Made by a program: the position numbers and the translations under genes. A model generated the notes under the pieces. It made no database searches and was not told the DNA's origin. It was given only the letters and a program-made list of their open reading frames with translations. 26,962 bases of DNA from an uncultured Fretibacterium sp. (GTDB lineage Bacteria; Synergistota; Synergistia; Synergistales; Aminobacteriaceae), in contig NZ_CAUUWA010000032.1 of assembly GCF_963548695.1 (NCBI RefSeq), positions 1-26,962 on the forward strand. The letters are read 5' to 3'. Below, in pieces: positions 1 to 7,259 of this stretch (within the stretch, counting starts at the first letter, position 1; every line of letters starts with the position of its first letter).

Positions 1-328
1 GCATCAGGATCTCGGGCCGCTCGAGGATCCAGACGGAGATGCCGACCCACAGGGCGTACCGGACGAGCAGCGCCAGGACGGCATCCAGCGTGACCCCGCC
101 GCTCAGGAGAAGGTCTTTGCAGCCGAGGGCAAAGGCGATCAGCGAGGAGAACCACAGGATCTTCATCGTGTACTCCGCCGCCTTCTTCATCCAGTCCCGG
201 GTCGCCATCCCGATCTCCGAGAACAGCTCGATCAGGGCCTCGTCCGCCACGGACGCCAGAGCAGGAGTGGCGAAGAGCACGATGAAAAGAATCCCGGCCG
301 CCACCCCGGCGATACGTAAAGTCCTCAT
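1..328 (-). CDS. trbL: TrbL/VirB6-type channel protein, 3' part cut by window edge
   Basis: Reverse-strand frame opening with ATG at 328 and still open at base 1, so only about 109 N-terminal residues are seen. It begins with a basic residue pair and a hydrophobic stretch ending in a typical signal-peptidase site (TPALAS), followed by a short amphipathic segment and two further hydrophobic stretches (around residues 52-66 and 75-95). TrbL is the polytopic inner-membrane component of the mating channel in P-type systems. The start lies 7 nt after the trbJ stop with AGAGG just upstream, so it is translated as part of the trb operon. The position directly after trbJ supports the call more than the short sequence does. 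In Ti and RP4 systems a trbK exclusion gene lies between trbJ and trbL; none fits here. Confidence 0.75.
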   Translation of the reverse strand, partial: MRTLRIAGVAAGILFIVLFATPALASVADEALIELFSEIGMATRDWMKKAAEYTMKILWFSSLIAFALGCKDLLLSGGVTLDAVLALLVRYALWVGISVWILERPEILM

Positions 329-335
329 GCCGCCT

Positions 336-1106
336 CTAAAAGAGGTCCGCCAGGCTCTCGAAGGCGGGGCCTTTGACATCGGAAGGAGAAGCAGGCTTGA
401 AAAAAGCCTCCAGGCGTTTCTGCCGGGCGTCCTCCTTCGCCCGCTCGGCTTCCAGAGCTACCCCGGCCATCTGCGCCTGCATCATCGTCATCTGCCGCAG
501 CCGCATCAGCTCCTCTCCAAGGAAACCCAGAAGCTGGTTCCCCGCCTGCTCGATCTGGTTGCGCCCCCTGGCGCTTCTGGCGATGTCCTGGATCTGCTCC
601 AGGGTCTTCGTGTCGTCCTGGAACTGGTCCCAGGCGACATGGATCCCCTTCAGCGTGGAGCGCACCGTCTCCATCTGAGTCTCCGCTATCGAGCGGCTCT
701 CCTCCGCGAAGTCCCGGTTGCTGGCCATCGCCATGTCGCCGTAGCTCTTGAACCGCCTCTTGAGCTCCTCGTCGAGGTTCGCGACCGTGTAGGTGAGCCC
801 CTTGGTCTTGTCCAGAATGCCCTTGACCCTTCTGTAGATTCCCGTCACCTTCGAATAGATCTGCATCGGCCCCTGAAGCATGTTGTCGATGTCGGCCAGG
901 CTCAGGACGTTGTCCAGCGTTCGGAGCTGGTCCTCCAGAAACTTTATCTGTTCCTGGGCCTTCTCTATCGCCTTGACCAGCTCGGCGTTGTTCAGCTGCT
1001 GCGTGAACTCGGTGGCCCCTCCGCTCAGCCCGCCTCCCGCCATCGCGAACGTCGTGCAGCCGTAGGCGGTCAGGAGCAGCATCGCAAAAATTCTGATCCT
1101 CCTCAT
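336..1106 (-). CDS. trbJ: P-type conjugative transfer protein TrbJ (VirB5-like)
   Basis: A 256-residue protein with an N-terminal signal segment (basic MRRIRI, hydrophobic core, cleavage near AMA-GG) followed by a long, highly charged, mostly helical coiled-coil body (about residues 40-230) rich in Glu, Gln and Arg. This is the typical build of TrbJ, a periplasmic protein thought to act at the pilus tip or in mating-pair formation. Its ATG overlaps the stop of the preceding 120-aa gene as ATGA, with GGGAG upstream, indicating translational coupling. Length and position between trbE and trbL agree with the family. There is a Cys at residue 17, but the preceding residues do not make a convincing lipobox, so I read it as a secreted soluble protein rather than a lipoprotein. 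Confidence 0.85.
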   Translation of the reverse strand: MRRIRIFAMLLLTAYGCTTFAMAGGGLSGGATEFTQQLNNAELVKAIEKAQEQIKFLEDQLRTLDNVLSLADIDNMLQGPMQIYSKVTGIYRRVKGILDKTKGLTYTVANLDEELKRRFKSYGDMAMASNRDFAEESRSIAETQMETVRSTLKGIHVAWDQFQDDTKTLEQIQDIARSARGRNQIEQAGNQLLGFLGEELMRLRQMTMMQAQMAGVALEAERAKEDARQKRLEAFFKPASPSDVKGPAFESLADLF

Positions 1107-1465
1107 CGTTTCTTCTCCCTCCGTTTCGCTTTCCTCAGATACGCGATGTCCTCAAGCCTCAATTCCGTGTACCCGTCGTCCCGAAGGGTCCTCAGGGCGT
1201 TCTCCGGCCCCTCCAGGTCGACGAGCGTACGGACCTTTCTCCTGAACCCGACCGGCAGCGGAAGCCGGGCCACGGGACGGCCATGAACCAGGCTCACCTC
1301 CCTGGGGACGGCCAGCTTCTCCACGTCCGCAAGTTCGATGGCGCGATACTCCTTCCTCGAATCGTGCAGGTACCGCAGGATGTACCGTGCCGAGCGCCCC
1401 GTGCGGAACATCGTCCGCACGGCCGCCTTCAGTTTCCCCTCGATGCGGAACCGGCTATCCTTCAT
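1103..1465 (-). CDS. Uncharacterised basic 120-aa protein inside the trb operon
   Basis: I do not recognise this gene. It overlaps the trbE stop by 11 nt and its own stop overlaps the trbJ start as ATGA, so it is clearly part of the operon. GGAGG lies about 12 nt upstream of the ATG. The product is very basic, has no signal peptide or membrane segment, and ends in a Lys/Arg-rich tail. The N-terminal 45 residues (around AVRTMFRTGRSARYILRYL) look helical and could form a small helix-turn-helix; the middle holds HGRPVARLPLPVGF, and the end an acidic-helical segment (RTLRDDGYTELRLEDIAYL). A cytoplasmic nucleic-acid-binding or assembly role is possible, but that is inference. Classic trb operons go directly from trbE to trbJ, so this is an addition. 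Confidence 0.8.
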   Translation of the reverse strand: MKDSRFRIEGKLKAAVRTMFRTGRSARYILRYLHDSRKEYRAIELADVEKLAVPREVSLVHGRPVARLPLPVGFRRKVRTLVDLEGPENALRTLRDDGYTELRLEDIAYLRKAKRREKKR

Positions 1466-4007
1466 GGGACCGACGTGCCTCCTCCCTCTCCTCCCGTTCG
1501 CGGTACCGCTCCTCCCAGAGGATTCCCGCGGACTCCTGTCCCCGTGCCCGGAGCCAGTATCCGGGCCAGAGCTTTCCGTGCTCCGCCTGCAGGGCGCGTA
1601 TGGCCTTCAGGTCGTCCTTGCCCGTGGCTCCGACGAAGGACAGGGCCACGTCCCGGAGCCCGAGGTCGAACAGCCGGTAGTTCCTCGAATTCGGCGCCGC
1701 ATAGTAGTAGTGCCGCTTCATCACCGCCGAGGCGATGAGGTCGACCTGCTTGGCGTTCAGCCCCAGGTACCCCATGTACAGCGCCCTCATGTCCTCGTTC
1801 CGCGCGCCGGGGTTGGGCAGGAGGATGCGGGTGAAGCAGGAGTCCAGGATGGTCTGCCTTATGGGGGAATCGACGATATGGCTCAGGTTCTGCGTGGCCA
1901 TCACGACGGCGGCGTTCTTCTTCCTCAGCGTCAGGAGCCATTCCTGGATCTTCGCCTGGAACATCTCGTGCGAGAGCGCGGTCCAGGCCTCGTCGATGAC
2001 GATCAGGGTCGGGGGGTTGTATCTGCCCTCCACCGTAGCGTCCAGCCGCTTCTCGATCTCGCGGAACAGGAAGAGGAAGATCGGCATGACCAGCTTCTTG
2101 TCCAGGTTCCAGACCCGGTCCAGCTCGAAGACCGTAAAGTTCCGATATCGGACGTCGTTGCTCTCCCCATCCAGAAGCAGCCCGCCGGGCCGGTCGCCCG
2201 TGTAGTATTGCAGCAGCCTGCGGAGCCCGGAGTCCTGCACGGTCCCGCAGAAGTGCGTCAGGGTCCTCTCGGAGGGGGCCTTCGTCGTGTCCGCCAGGTT
2301 GACGAGCGCCGCGTGGATCAGCTCCCGCTGCGCCGGGCTCGGGGGCGAGTCCTGCGAGAGCACGACGGCCGCCTCCAGCCACTCCTGGGCGGCCTGACGC
2401 TCCGACGGCGTATCCAGGGACGCCAGCGGGCAGAAACGCAGGCCGTCCCCGTCCGCGCCGATGTCGTAGTGCGCAGCGTCCAGGCAGGAGGAGACGAGGG
2501 GGAACATCGAATACCCCTTGTCGAATGCGAAGATTCGGGCGTCCCGGTATCGTTCGAACTGCGAGGCGATGAGGGCCAGCAGGGTCGACTTCCCCGAGCC
2601 CGTCGGCCCCAGGACCAGGGTGTGCCCGACATCGCCGTCGTGGAGGTTCAGCCTGAAGGGGGTAGAGCCGATGGTGGCCGCCTGCAGAAGCGCGGGGCTC
2701 CGGGGTGGGAAATGTGCGGAGGGGCAGTACGGCTCGCCCGTCCAGTCCGTCGTCGACTCCATGATGTCGGAGAAGTTCAGGGTACTGATCATGGGACGGC
2801 GGACGTTCTCGTAGCCGTTGCCCGGCAGGGACCCCAGAAACGCCTCCATGCCGTTGCGGTTCTCGGCCCTTGCCGAGAATCCCCGGAACTCGCAGGCTTT
2901 TATGGCCTCCCGGGCGTGCGCATGCACCGTCTCCGAGTCCGGGCCGCGCACGAGGATCACGGAGGTGTGGTGCCCGTAGGCTAGGATGCCGGAATCCAGG
3001 GGCTGCGCCGCCTCGTCGATGTCGTTCACCATCGAGGCGGCGTCCAGGTTCACCGGCGCATTGGTCACGTTGAAGACCTGAGCGACGAACCCCTTGATCT
3101 TCTGCATCCAGCGCTTCCGCAGCCTCGACAGAGTACCGCTCGCGTCGTTGTGGTCCGTGAAGATGAAGCGGTTGCTCCAGCGCAGCTCGAAGGGCAGCAG
3201 CGCCAGGGCGTGAAGGATCCCGGGAAAGCTGCCCTGGGGGTACTCCATCACGGACACGGGAAGCACGTATTGGTTGTCGTAGACGAGCGGGCTGCCGACA
3301 AGCATGTCCCTGGCCAGCATGGTGTCCAGGTAGGTCGGAGCGGGCAACGGCACGCGCACCGGATGCCATCGCCCGTTCACGATGGTGTTCAGGGCCTGGA
3401 GCAGCTCCGAGACCGGGACGATCTCCCCGTCCATCGTCTCCGGAGCCAGTCCCATTCTTGCGAGCCGGATCTGCTTGCTCGCGGTCAGGACGTTCTCGAA
3501 CTCGGCGAGCTTGTCCTCGAAAGCCTCCAGGTTTTTGTCGAATACCCGCTCCTGCTCCTCGTCGCTCTCGCCCAGGACGAAGTTCAGAGCCTTGCGGAGC
3601 TTCCCGGAGCGCTCCAGGAGCGGCGGCAGGTAGGTGAAGAAGATCGCCAGGCGGGTCTCGAAATGCCCGCCCTCCGCCTGATGGTACGCGTACCGCTCCA
3701 GGTCGATCAGCAGGTTCGTCGGTTCCTCGAAGTCCCCCTCGGGGTAGCCGCCCGCCGCCTTGCGCAGCATCTCCACGTGGACCATCCAGCCCTTCCCGAA
3801 ACGCAGGAAAGCCCGGCCGATATAGGCGGAAAGAGCTTCCATCTCCTCTTTGGTGGCGGACTCCAGGTCCGGCCCCGTGTACCGGAACCCCGCCAGCAGA
3901 GCGCCGTTCTTGAGCTCGACGACGCTCTCGGTCACAAGCGTGCGATAGGGCAGGTACTCGGAAAATCCCAGTTCCTGCCGGGTCTTCATGGCATGTACGA
4001 CGCTCAT
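1455..4007 (-). CDS. trbE: TrbE/VirB4 family type IV secretion ATPase
   Basis: An 850-residue VirB4-class ATPase that energises pilus assembly and substrate transfer at the inner face of the membrane. Walker A is GPTGSGKST (about residues 464-473) and Walker B is LIVIDEAWTAL (about 660-670). Between them and the N-terminus lies the usual CagE/TrbE/VirB domain with the early segment RTLVTESVVELKNGALL. Full family length, no frameshift. The start was chosen because AGAGG sits 6 nt upstream of the ATG at 4007. The next gene upstream is trbD, separated by a 44-nt gap that contains a perfect hairpin (separate entry). A second open frame of more than 900 codons on the same strand is only a GC-driven shadow. 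Confidence 0.95.
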   Translation of the reverse strand: MSVVHAMKTRQELGFSEYLPYRTLVTESVVELKNGALLAGFRYTGPDLESATKEEMEALSAYIGRAFLRFGKGWMVHVEMLRKAAGGYPEGDFEEPTNLLIDLERYAYHQAEGGHFETRLAIFFTYLPPLLERSGKLRKALNFVLGESDEEQERVFDKNLEAFEDKLAEFENVLTASKQIRLARMGLAPETMDGEIVPVSELLQALNTIVNGRWHPVRVPLPAPTYLDTMLARDMLVGSPLVYDNQYVLPVSVMEYPQGSFPGILHALALLPFELRWSNRFIFTDHNDASGTLSRLRKRWMQKIKGFVAQVFNVTNAPVNLDAASMVNDIDEAAQPLDSGILAYGHHTSVILVRGPDSETVHAHAREAIKACEFRGFSARAENRNGMEAFLGSLPGNGYENVRRPMISTLNFSDIMESTTDWTGEPYCPSAHFPPRSPALLQAATIGSTPFRLNLHDGDVGHTLVLGPTGSGKSTLLALIASQFERYRDARIFAFDKGYSMFPLVSSCLDAAHYDIGADGDGLRFCPLASLDTPSERQAAQEWLEAAVVLSQDSPPSPAQRELIHAALVNLADTTKAPSERTLTHFCGTVQDSGLRRLLQYYTGDRPGGLLLDGESNDVRYRNFTVFELDRVWNLDKKLVMPIFLFLFREIEKRLDATVEGRYNPPTLIVIDEAWTALSHEMFQAKIQEWLLTLRKKNAAVVMATQNLSHIVDSPIRQTILDSCFTRILLPNPGARNEDMRALYMGYLGLNAKQVDLIASAVMKRHYYYAAPNSRNYRLFDLGLRDVALSFVGATGKDDLKAIRALQAEHGKLWPGYWLRARGQESAGILWEERYREREEREEARRSHEG

Positions 4008-4025
4008 CGTTCACCTCTCGAAAAC

Positions 4026-4050
4026 GCCGGGAGGGCGTCGCCCTCCCGGC
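4026..4050 (-). terminator. Intra-operon hairpin between trbD and trbE
   Basis: Perfect 11-bp inverted repeat GCCGGGAGGGC with a 3-nt loop, followed on the transcribed (minus) strand by GTTTTCG and, 11 nt later, the trbE Shine-Dalgarno. The stem is very GC-rich and the short T-run makes it look like a partial intrinsic terminator or an RNA stabiliser. It is the only sizeable structure inside the otherwise overlapping trb gene string. I infer it tunes TrbE level relative to the pilin genes; nothing more can be read from sequence. Confidence 0.5.
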
Positions 4051-4051
4051 A

Positions 4052-4372
4052 CTACCATCGTTTCGCCGTCGGGATGTCATGGCATCCCACCGTGCTGCAC
4101 GCCGGATACTCGGCCCGGTACCGGAAGTTGCGCCGAAAGATGTCCGACATGCAGGGGTCCTTCTTCGCCATGTGCACCAGGAGCTCACGACCGGCGAAAA
4201 AGACGACGAATCCGGCAATCAGCTTGGGGAGACTGCTCCCCGAGATTCCGCTGAACCCCAGCAGCGTGGACACCATGCCCAGCATGAGGAACAGGAATCT
4301 CTCGCACCCCATCACCAGCAGCGGACGCGTCAGGCTCCGGTGGATGGGGACGACCCGGAGGTTCCCTTCCAT
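4052..4372 (-). CDS. trbD: TrbD (VirB3-like) inner-membrane protein
   Basis: A 106-residue protein with the VirB3/TrbD hallmark near the N-terminus: a Pro-Ile-His-Arg-Ser-Leu motif (residues 10-15) followed by MGCERFLFLMLGM and two hydrophobic segments (about 24-42 and 48-65). TrbD is a small membrane subunit that works with the TrbE ATPase in pilus biogenesis. The C-terminal half is soluble and Cys-containing (DPCMSDIF, CSTVGCHD), somewhat longer than the minimal VirB3 unit. It sits between trbC and trbE, exactly as in RP4 and Ti operons. The 5' gap to trbC is 13 nt, and GAGG lies about 11 nt before the ATG. Confidence 0.88.
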   Translation of the reverse strand: MEGNLRVVPIHRSLTRPLLVMGCERFLFLMLGMVSTLLGFSGISGSSLPKLIAGFVVFFAGRELLVHMAKKDPCMSDIFRRNFRYRAEYPACSTVGCHDIPTAKRW

Positions 4373-4385
4373 CTCCCGCAGAACC

Positions 4386-4703
4386 TCAGGGCACCAGGAA
4401 CGTCTTCACCCCGAAGGTGTTCAGGACGTTCGGAGCCGCTCCCACCATCCCCAGAAGGATGGCCGCTATCGACACCCAGCGGATCCAGCCGCTCATCTCG
4501 GCCCCGGCGAAGGCCACGCCGACGAAGCCCGCGACGATGAAAAGAAGCCCGAGGGCATAGACGACAGGCCCTGTGAGGGAGTCCGCGATGATCTTCATCG
4601 TGCCGTCCCAGGGCAGGACGTTCGACGTGTTCGCGTCCGCCGCACCGCAGAGTGCCGCCAGGACCAGCAGGCCCGCTAAAACTACGATTCTTCTCTTGTT
4701 CAT
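4386..4703 (-). CDS. trbC: TrbC/VirB2 conjugative pilin
   Basis: A 105-residue prepilin. Residues 1-24 form a signal peptide ending in AADA; the mature part has PWDGTM, then two strongly hydrophobic helices (about 45-66 and 72-88) separated by the short AGAEMSGW loop, and a hydrophobic C-terminus. This two-helix plan is that of TrbC/VirB2 major pilins, which form the conjugative pilus; RP4 TrbC is cyclised, but whether this one is cannot be judged. The ATG overlaps the trbB stop (ATGA), so translation is coupled to the ATPase upstream. Size and place in the operon match the family. Confidence 0.9.
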   Translation of the reverse strand: MNKRRIVVLAGLLVLAALCGAADANTSNVLPWDGTMKIIADSLTGPVVYALGLLFIVAGFVGVAFAGAEMSGWIRWVSIAAILLGMVGAAPNVLNTFGVKTFLVP

Positions 4704-5710
4704 TCGATTCCCGTCTCCTTCGATCTCAAATTGTCTTTCGTCCCACTCCTGTCGTAGATGCAGTCGTAGACATACCTCCCCTCCCGGAATCCCGTGACCT
4801 CGATAATCTCCGTCACCTGTCTTCCCGCCTTTCCGCGTTTATCCATAAACACGACCACGTCGACGGCCTCCGCAATCAACGTGCTCATGGGATTTTGACT
4901 CGTCTCGAGGATCAGCTGCTCGAGGCGGATCAGGGCCGAAGGCGCGCTGTTGGCGTGGACGGTCGCCAGCCCGCCGGGGTGCCCCGTATTCCAGCTCTTC
5001 AACAGGTCCAGGGCCTCCTTCCCCCGCACCTCGCCCACGATGATCCGGTCCGGCCGGTACCGCATCGCCGTCTTGAGAAGCTTTTGCATCGACACGCCCT
5101 CGCTGGTCACCAAGCGCTGCTTGTTCGTCGTCGCGCACTGGAGCTCCACCGTGTCCTCCATGACGACGAGCCGGTCCTCGGGGGCTATCTCCAGCAGTTC
5201 CCGGATGAGGGCGTTCGCGAAGGTCGTCTTGCCCGAGCTGGTGCCGCCCGCCACCAGGATGTTGCGGTTGGTTCGCATGCACTCCCGAAGATAATCCGCA
5301 TGCCTCTCGGGAATCCGCCCCTCCTCGATGTAGCGCGAAAGAGGGTAGACCGCCGAGGCGTGCTTGCGAATGCTCATCGAGGGGCCGTCCGGGCTCACCG
5401 GCGGGACGGCCCCTTCGACGCGGGAACCGTCCAGGGGCAGCCGTCCCTCCAGGATCGGCGCAGCCTCGTTCACCTCCGTGCCGAGCATGGCCGCGATGGT
5501 ACCGAGCGCAGCCAGCCGCTTCGCGGAGGAGAGCGACCTGCCGACGTCCCGGAGACGTTCGCCCTTCCGTTCGACCCAGATGCGGCCGTCGGCGTTCACG
5601 CAGATCTCGAGCGTCCGCTTGTCCTCCAGGGCGTCCATCACGTCGGCCCCCAGCTCACGCCGCAGTTTTCCGTACAGCCGTTCCTGCTGCTCCACGGTCT
5701 CCAGACTCAA
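4700..5710 (-). CDS. trbB: TrbB/VirB11 family hexameric traffic ATPase
   Basis: A 336-residue VirB11-type ATPase that drives pilus assembly and substrate transfer from the cytoplasm. Walker A is GGTSSGKTT (about residues 150-158), followed by the Asp box VVMEDTVELQ, the Walker B region DRIIVGEVRGKEAL and the His box TGHPGGLATVHAN, in canonical order. The only sensible start is a TTG at 5710: the frame upstream has no ATG or GTG before an in-frame stop near 5765, and AAAGGA lies 10 nt before the TTG. This is the first gene of the trb operon, followed with a 4-nt overlap by trbC. A candidate promoter is about 400 nt upstream, leaving a long leader. Confidence 0.93.
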   Translation of the reverse strand: MSLETVEQQERLYGKLRRELGADVMDALEDKRTLEICVNADGRIWVERKGERLRDVGRSLSSAKRLAALGTIAAMLGTEVNEAAPILEGRLPLDGSRVEGAVPPVSPDGPSMSIRKHASAVYPLSRYIEEGRIPERHADYLRECMRTNRNILVAGGTSSGKTTFANALIRELLEIAPEDRLVVMEDTVELQCATTNKQRLVTSEGVSMQKLLKTAMRYRPDRIIVGEVRGKEALDLLKSWNTGHPGGLATVHANSAPSALIRLEQLILETSQNPMSTLIAEAVDVVVFMDKRGKAGRQVTEIIEVTGFREGRYVYDCIYDRSGTKDNLRSKETGIE

Positions 5711-6082
5711 GTCAACACAGTCCTTTCCCTCGTATGGGGTGGCGATTTTGCCCGCGTTTCGTTCTCAGGATAGCGGCGTTTTTCCGCGTTTTTGAGCCGG
5801 CAGGCGGCAGAGAGCACCTCGAAAAGGACAAATCGGCCCCGCTGCGGCCCGTGCGGACATGGAGGTCCGATGCGGGGAACGAGAGAAGCGATGGGACAGG
5901 GAAGGGACTCCGGAGCGGGTACCGCCTGTACCTCGGCGTCATACCCCATTTGTACAAAGACGCCTGTCGATTCCCGTATGGACCGCCTTTTTAGAAAACA
6001 ACGGGAACCTCTTCGACGCAAAAAAATATGGTACGGCAAATTTTCCTCCGATACCTCCATTACAATGGTTACAGGAGGAGGT

Positions 6083-6114
6083 GCGTTCTTCCGCAAGTTC
6101 TTCCGCAAGAACGC
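6083..6114. repeat. Tandem 12-bp repeat inside an 8-bp inverted repeat
   Basis: TTCTTCCGCAAG occurs twice head to tail (6086-6097 and 6098-6109), and the pair is bracketed by GCGTTCTT (6083-6090) and its exact complement AAGAACGC (6107-6114). The block falls at and just after the transcription start expected for the minus-strand promoter at 6123-6150, so it is a natural operator or leader-hairpin candidate for the trb operon, perhaps bound by the neighbouring XRE protein. Confidence 0.6.
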
Positions 6115-6122
6115 GAACCGGA

Positions 6123-6150
6123 CTTGTACGCTTCCGCCAAACCCTGTCAA
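6123..6150 (-). promoter_or_regulatory. Candidate sigma-70-type promoter for the trb operon
   Basis: On the minus strand, a perfect TTGACA (6145-6150 complement) is followed after 16 nt by TACAAG (6123-6128 complement), a 4/6 match to the -10 box. It points at trbB, about 400 nt away. The good -35 and correct spacing support it; the mediocre -10 and long leader keep confidence moderate. Confidence 0.4.
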
Positions 6151-6207
6151 CGCCCATGCGGCAGCCGAAAGAGAGAACATGTCGAAAACTCCGGGCTTTT
6201 GGGGCTT

Positions 6208-6236
6208 TTGAGCCTTTTTCCAAAAAACCGTAAAAA
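6208..6236 (+). promoter_or_regulatory. Weak promoter candidate for the XRE regulator gene
   Basis: TTGAGC (6208-6213), 17-nt AT-rich spacer, TAAAAA (6231-6236), about 60 nt before the ATG at 6297. Each box matches the consensus at only four positions. It lies in the most AT-rich part of the intergenic region and reads toward the regulator. Confidence 0.3.
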
Positions 6237-6296
6237 CGAAAAAGAGGGCTATTGAGCGCTTCCTGCCGAAACGACCTTGTGCATAGGAGGTTTACG

Positions 6297-7139
6297 ATGC
6301 CCTTCAATCACGCTCTGCTGAAAGCCTGGCGCCAACAAAATCGCCTGACGAGGAAGGAGGTTGCCGAACTTCTCTGCGTCTCCCACACCTACTACGTGAA
6401 GCTCGAAAACGGGGAACGAAGGCCCAGCATGGAGATCTTCGAAAGCATCTCGGCCCTGACCGGCATCGACGCGGAATCGCTGCTCGGGTCAGGGGGCTCT
6501 GCGGTTGGAGTTCTCGCCTTTGCTCCGGCAGTCCTGCAGAAGGAAGCCGTGGAACTGCGCAGGAAGCTCCTGGAGTCCGACGCGGCTCTGTTCAGGAAGG
6601 ATCAGACAATACAGGAGCTGATGGCAATCCAGGGAATTCGGGAAAAGCTCCTGAACGATTTCAGGGAAAGGGACGAGACGGAGTACCGCAAGGTACTGGC
6701 CCGGATCGCCGGGGAGGAGATGGAGAACGGGACGGCCTGCGACCGGATCTGCCGCGCGCTGAGGATCGGCAGGCAGCTCCTCTCCCAATGGGCAGGAGAA
6801 AAGGAATTTCTCTTCCGTTGCCCGTTCGGGCTGTTCGAACCCGTCGCGGCCCCCACTCCCGAAATAGCCGGAATGAAGTTCGGCTGTCTCGACTGCGAGT
6901 TCTTCAACAACCTGACCTGCAAGGGATTCGGCCTGGACGGGAACGTCGATCCCGAGGACCTCTTCGGGTGTCTCGAAAAACTGGAGGCCGGGGGGATACG
7001 GAGCAGAAAAGAACAGGTCCGGTTCCTGAGGGAGCACTATGGATTCGAGATCTCGGAACACACCCTGTGCGAATACGTCTACCGCCATAAAAAAGGAAAG
7101 CGCATCTCCCCGAACGTCAGGAACATGCGCAACAGATAA
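6297..7139 (+). CDS. XRE-family regulator with Cys-rich C-terminal half (TrbA-like position)
   Basis: A 280-residue DNA-binding protein. Residues 5-62 are an XRE/Cro helix-turn-helix (LLKAWRQQNRLTRKEVAELL, then the SHTYYVKLENGERRP recognition part). Residues 80-140 are a charged helical stretch. Two more helix-turn-helix-like segments follow (about 147-168, CDRICRALRIGRQLLSQWAG, and 235-255). The C-terminal half carries C175, C187, C190, C198 and C215, with the core CLDCEFFNNLTC, suggesting a bound zinc or Fe-S centre. The start at 6297 was chosen over an upstream in-frame ATG because AGGAGG lies 6 nt before it. The gene diverges from trbB, where RP4 keeps its trb repressor TrbA nearby, so control of transfer is likely but inferred. 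No family name is certain beyond the N-terminal domain. Confidence 0.85.
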   Translation: MPFNHALLKAWRQQNRLTRKEVAELLCVSHTYYVKLENGERRPSMEIFESISALTGIDAESLLGSGGSAVGVLAFAPAVLQKEAVELRRKLLESDAALFRKDQTIQELMAIQGIREKLLNDFRERDETEYRKVLARIAGEEMENGTACDRICRALRIGRQLLSQWAGEKEFLFRCPFGLFEPVAAPTPEIAGMKFGCLDCEFFNNLTCKGFGLDGNVDPEDLFGCLEKLEAGGIRSRKEQVRFLREHYGFEISEHTLCEYVYRHKKGKRISPNVRNMRNR

Positions 7140-7239
7140 TTTCCGTCTTCAGAAGAATTTTCCATTGTAAGGTTACGTTTCGTCTCCTGGATTTTCGGCG
7201 TTTTCACCCCGTATCGACGAACGGGTGGATACGGATCGC

Positions 7240-7259
7240 TCGAAGCCCTCTTCGATTTT
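7240..7259 (+). terminator. Intrinsic terminator after the XRE regulator gene
   Basis: TCGAAG-ccct-CTTCGA stem followed directly by TTTT. It is about 100 nt after the regulator stop, and its tail overlaps the stop codon of the convergent sigma-factor gene. A second perfect inverted repeat (CCGTATC/GATACGG, roughly 7210-7234) precedes it. Confidence 0.6.

Larger units (their letters stand above)
5711..6296. other. Divergent regulatory region between trbB and the XRE regulator
   Basis: About 590 nt without a convincing gene. Open frames here (for example minus-strand frames of 81 and 157 codons) have no ribosome site and odd composition, so I treat the stretch as non-coding. It is less GC-rich than its surroundings, especially around 5980-6060 and 6195-6250. 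It holds a minus-strand promoter candidate (6123-6150), a 12-bp tandem repeat embedded in an inverted repeat (6083-6114), a plus-strand promoter candidate (6208-6236), and a spaced inverted repeat GGCGTC/GACGCC (5935-5940 and 5959-5964). These suit a two-way control region. Confidence 0.7.

Noticed and set aside
1462..4218. Minus-strand frame of 918 codons overlapping trbE in another frame
   Set aside because: Arg/Gly/Ala/Pro-rich low-complexity product; trbE in the other frame has all VirB4 motifs.
5707..6180. Open frames of 81-157 codons in the trbB upstream region on the minus strand
   Set aside because: No ribosome site, unusual composition, and they run through the candidate promoter and operator; treated as non-coding.
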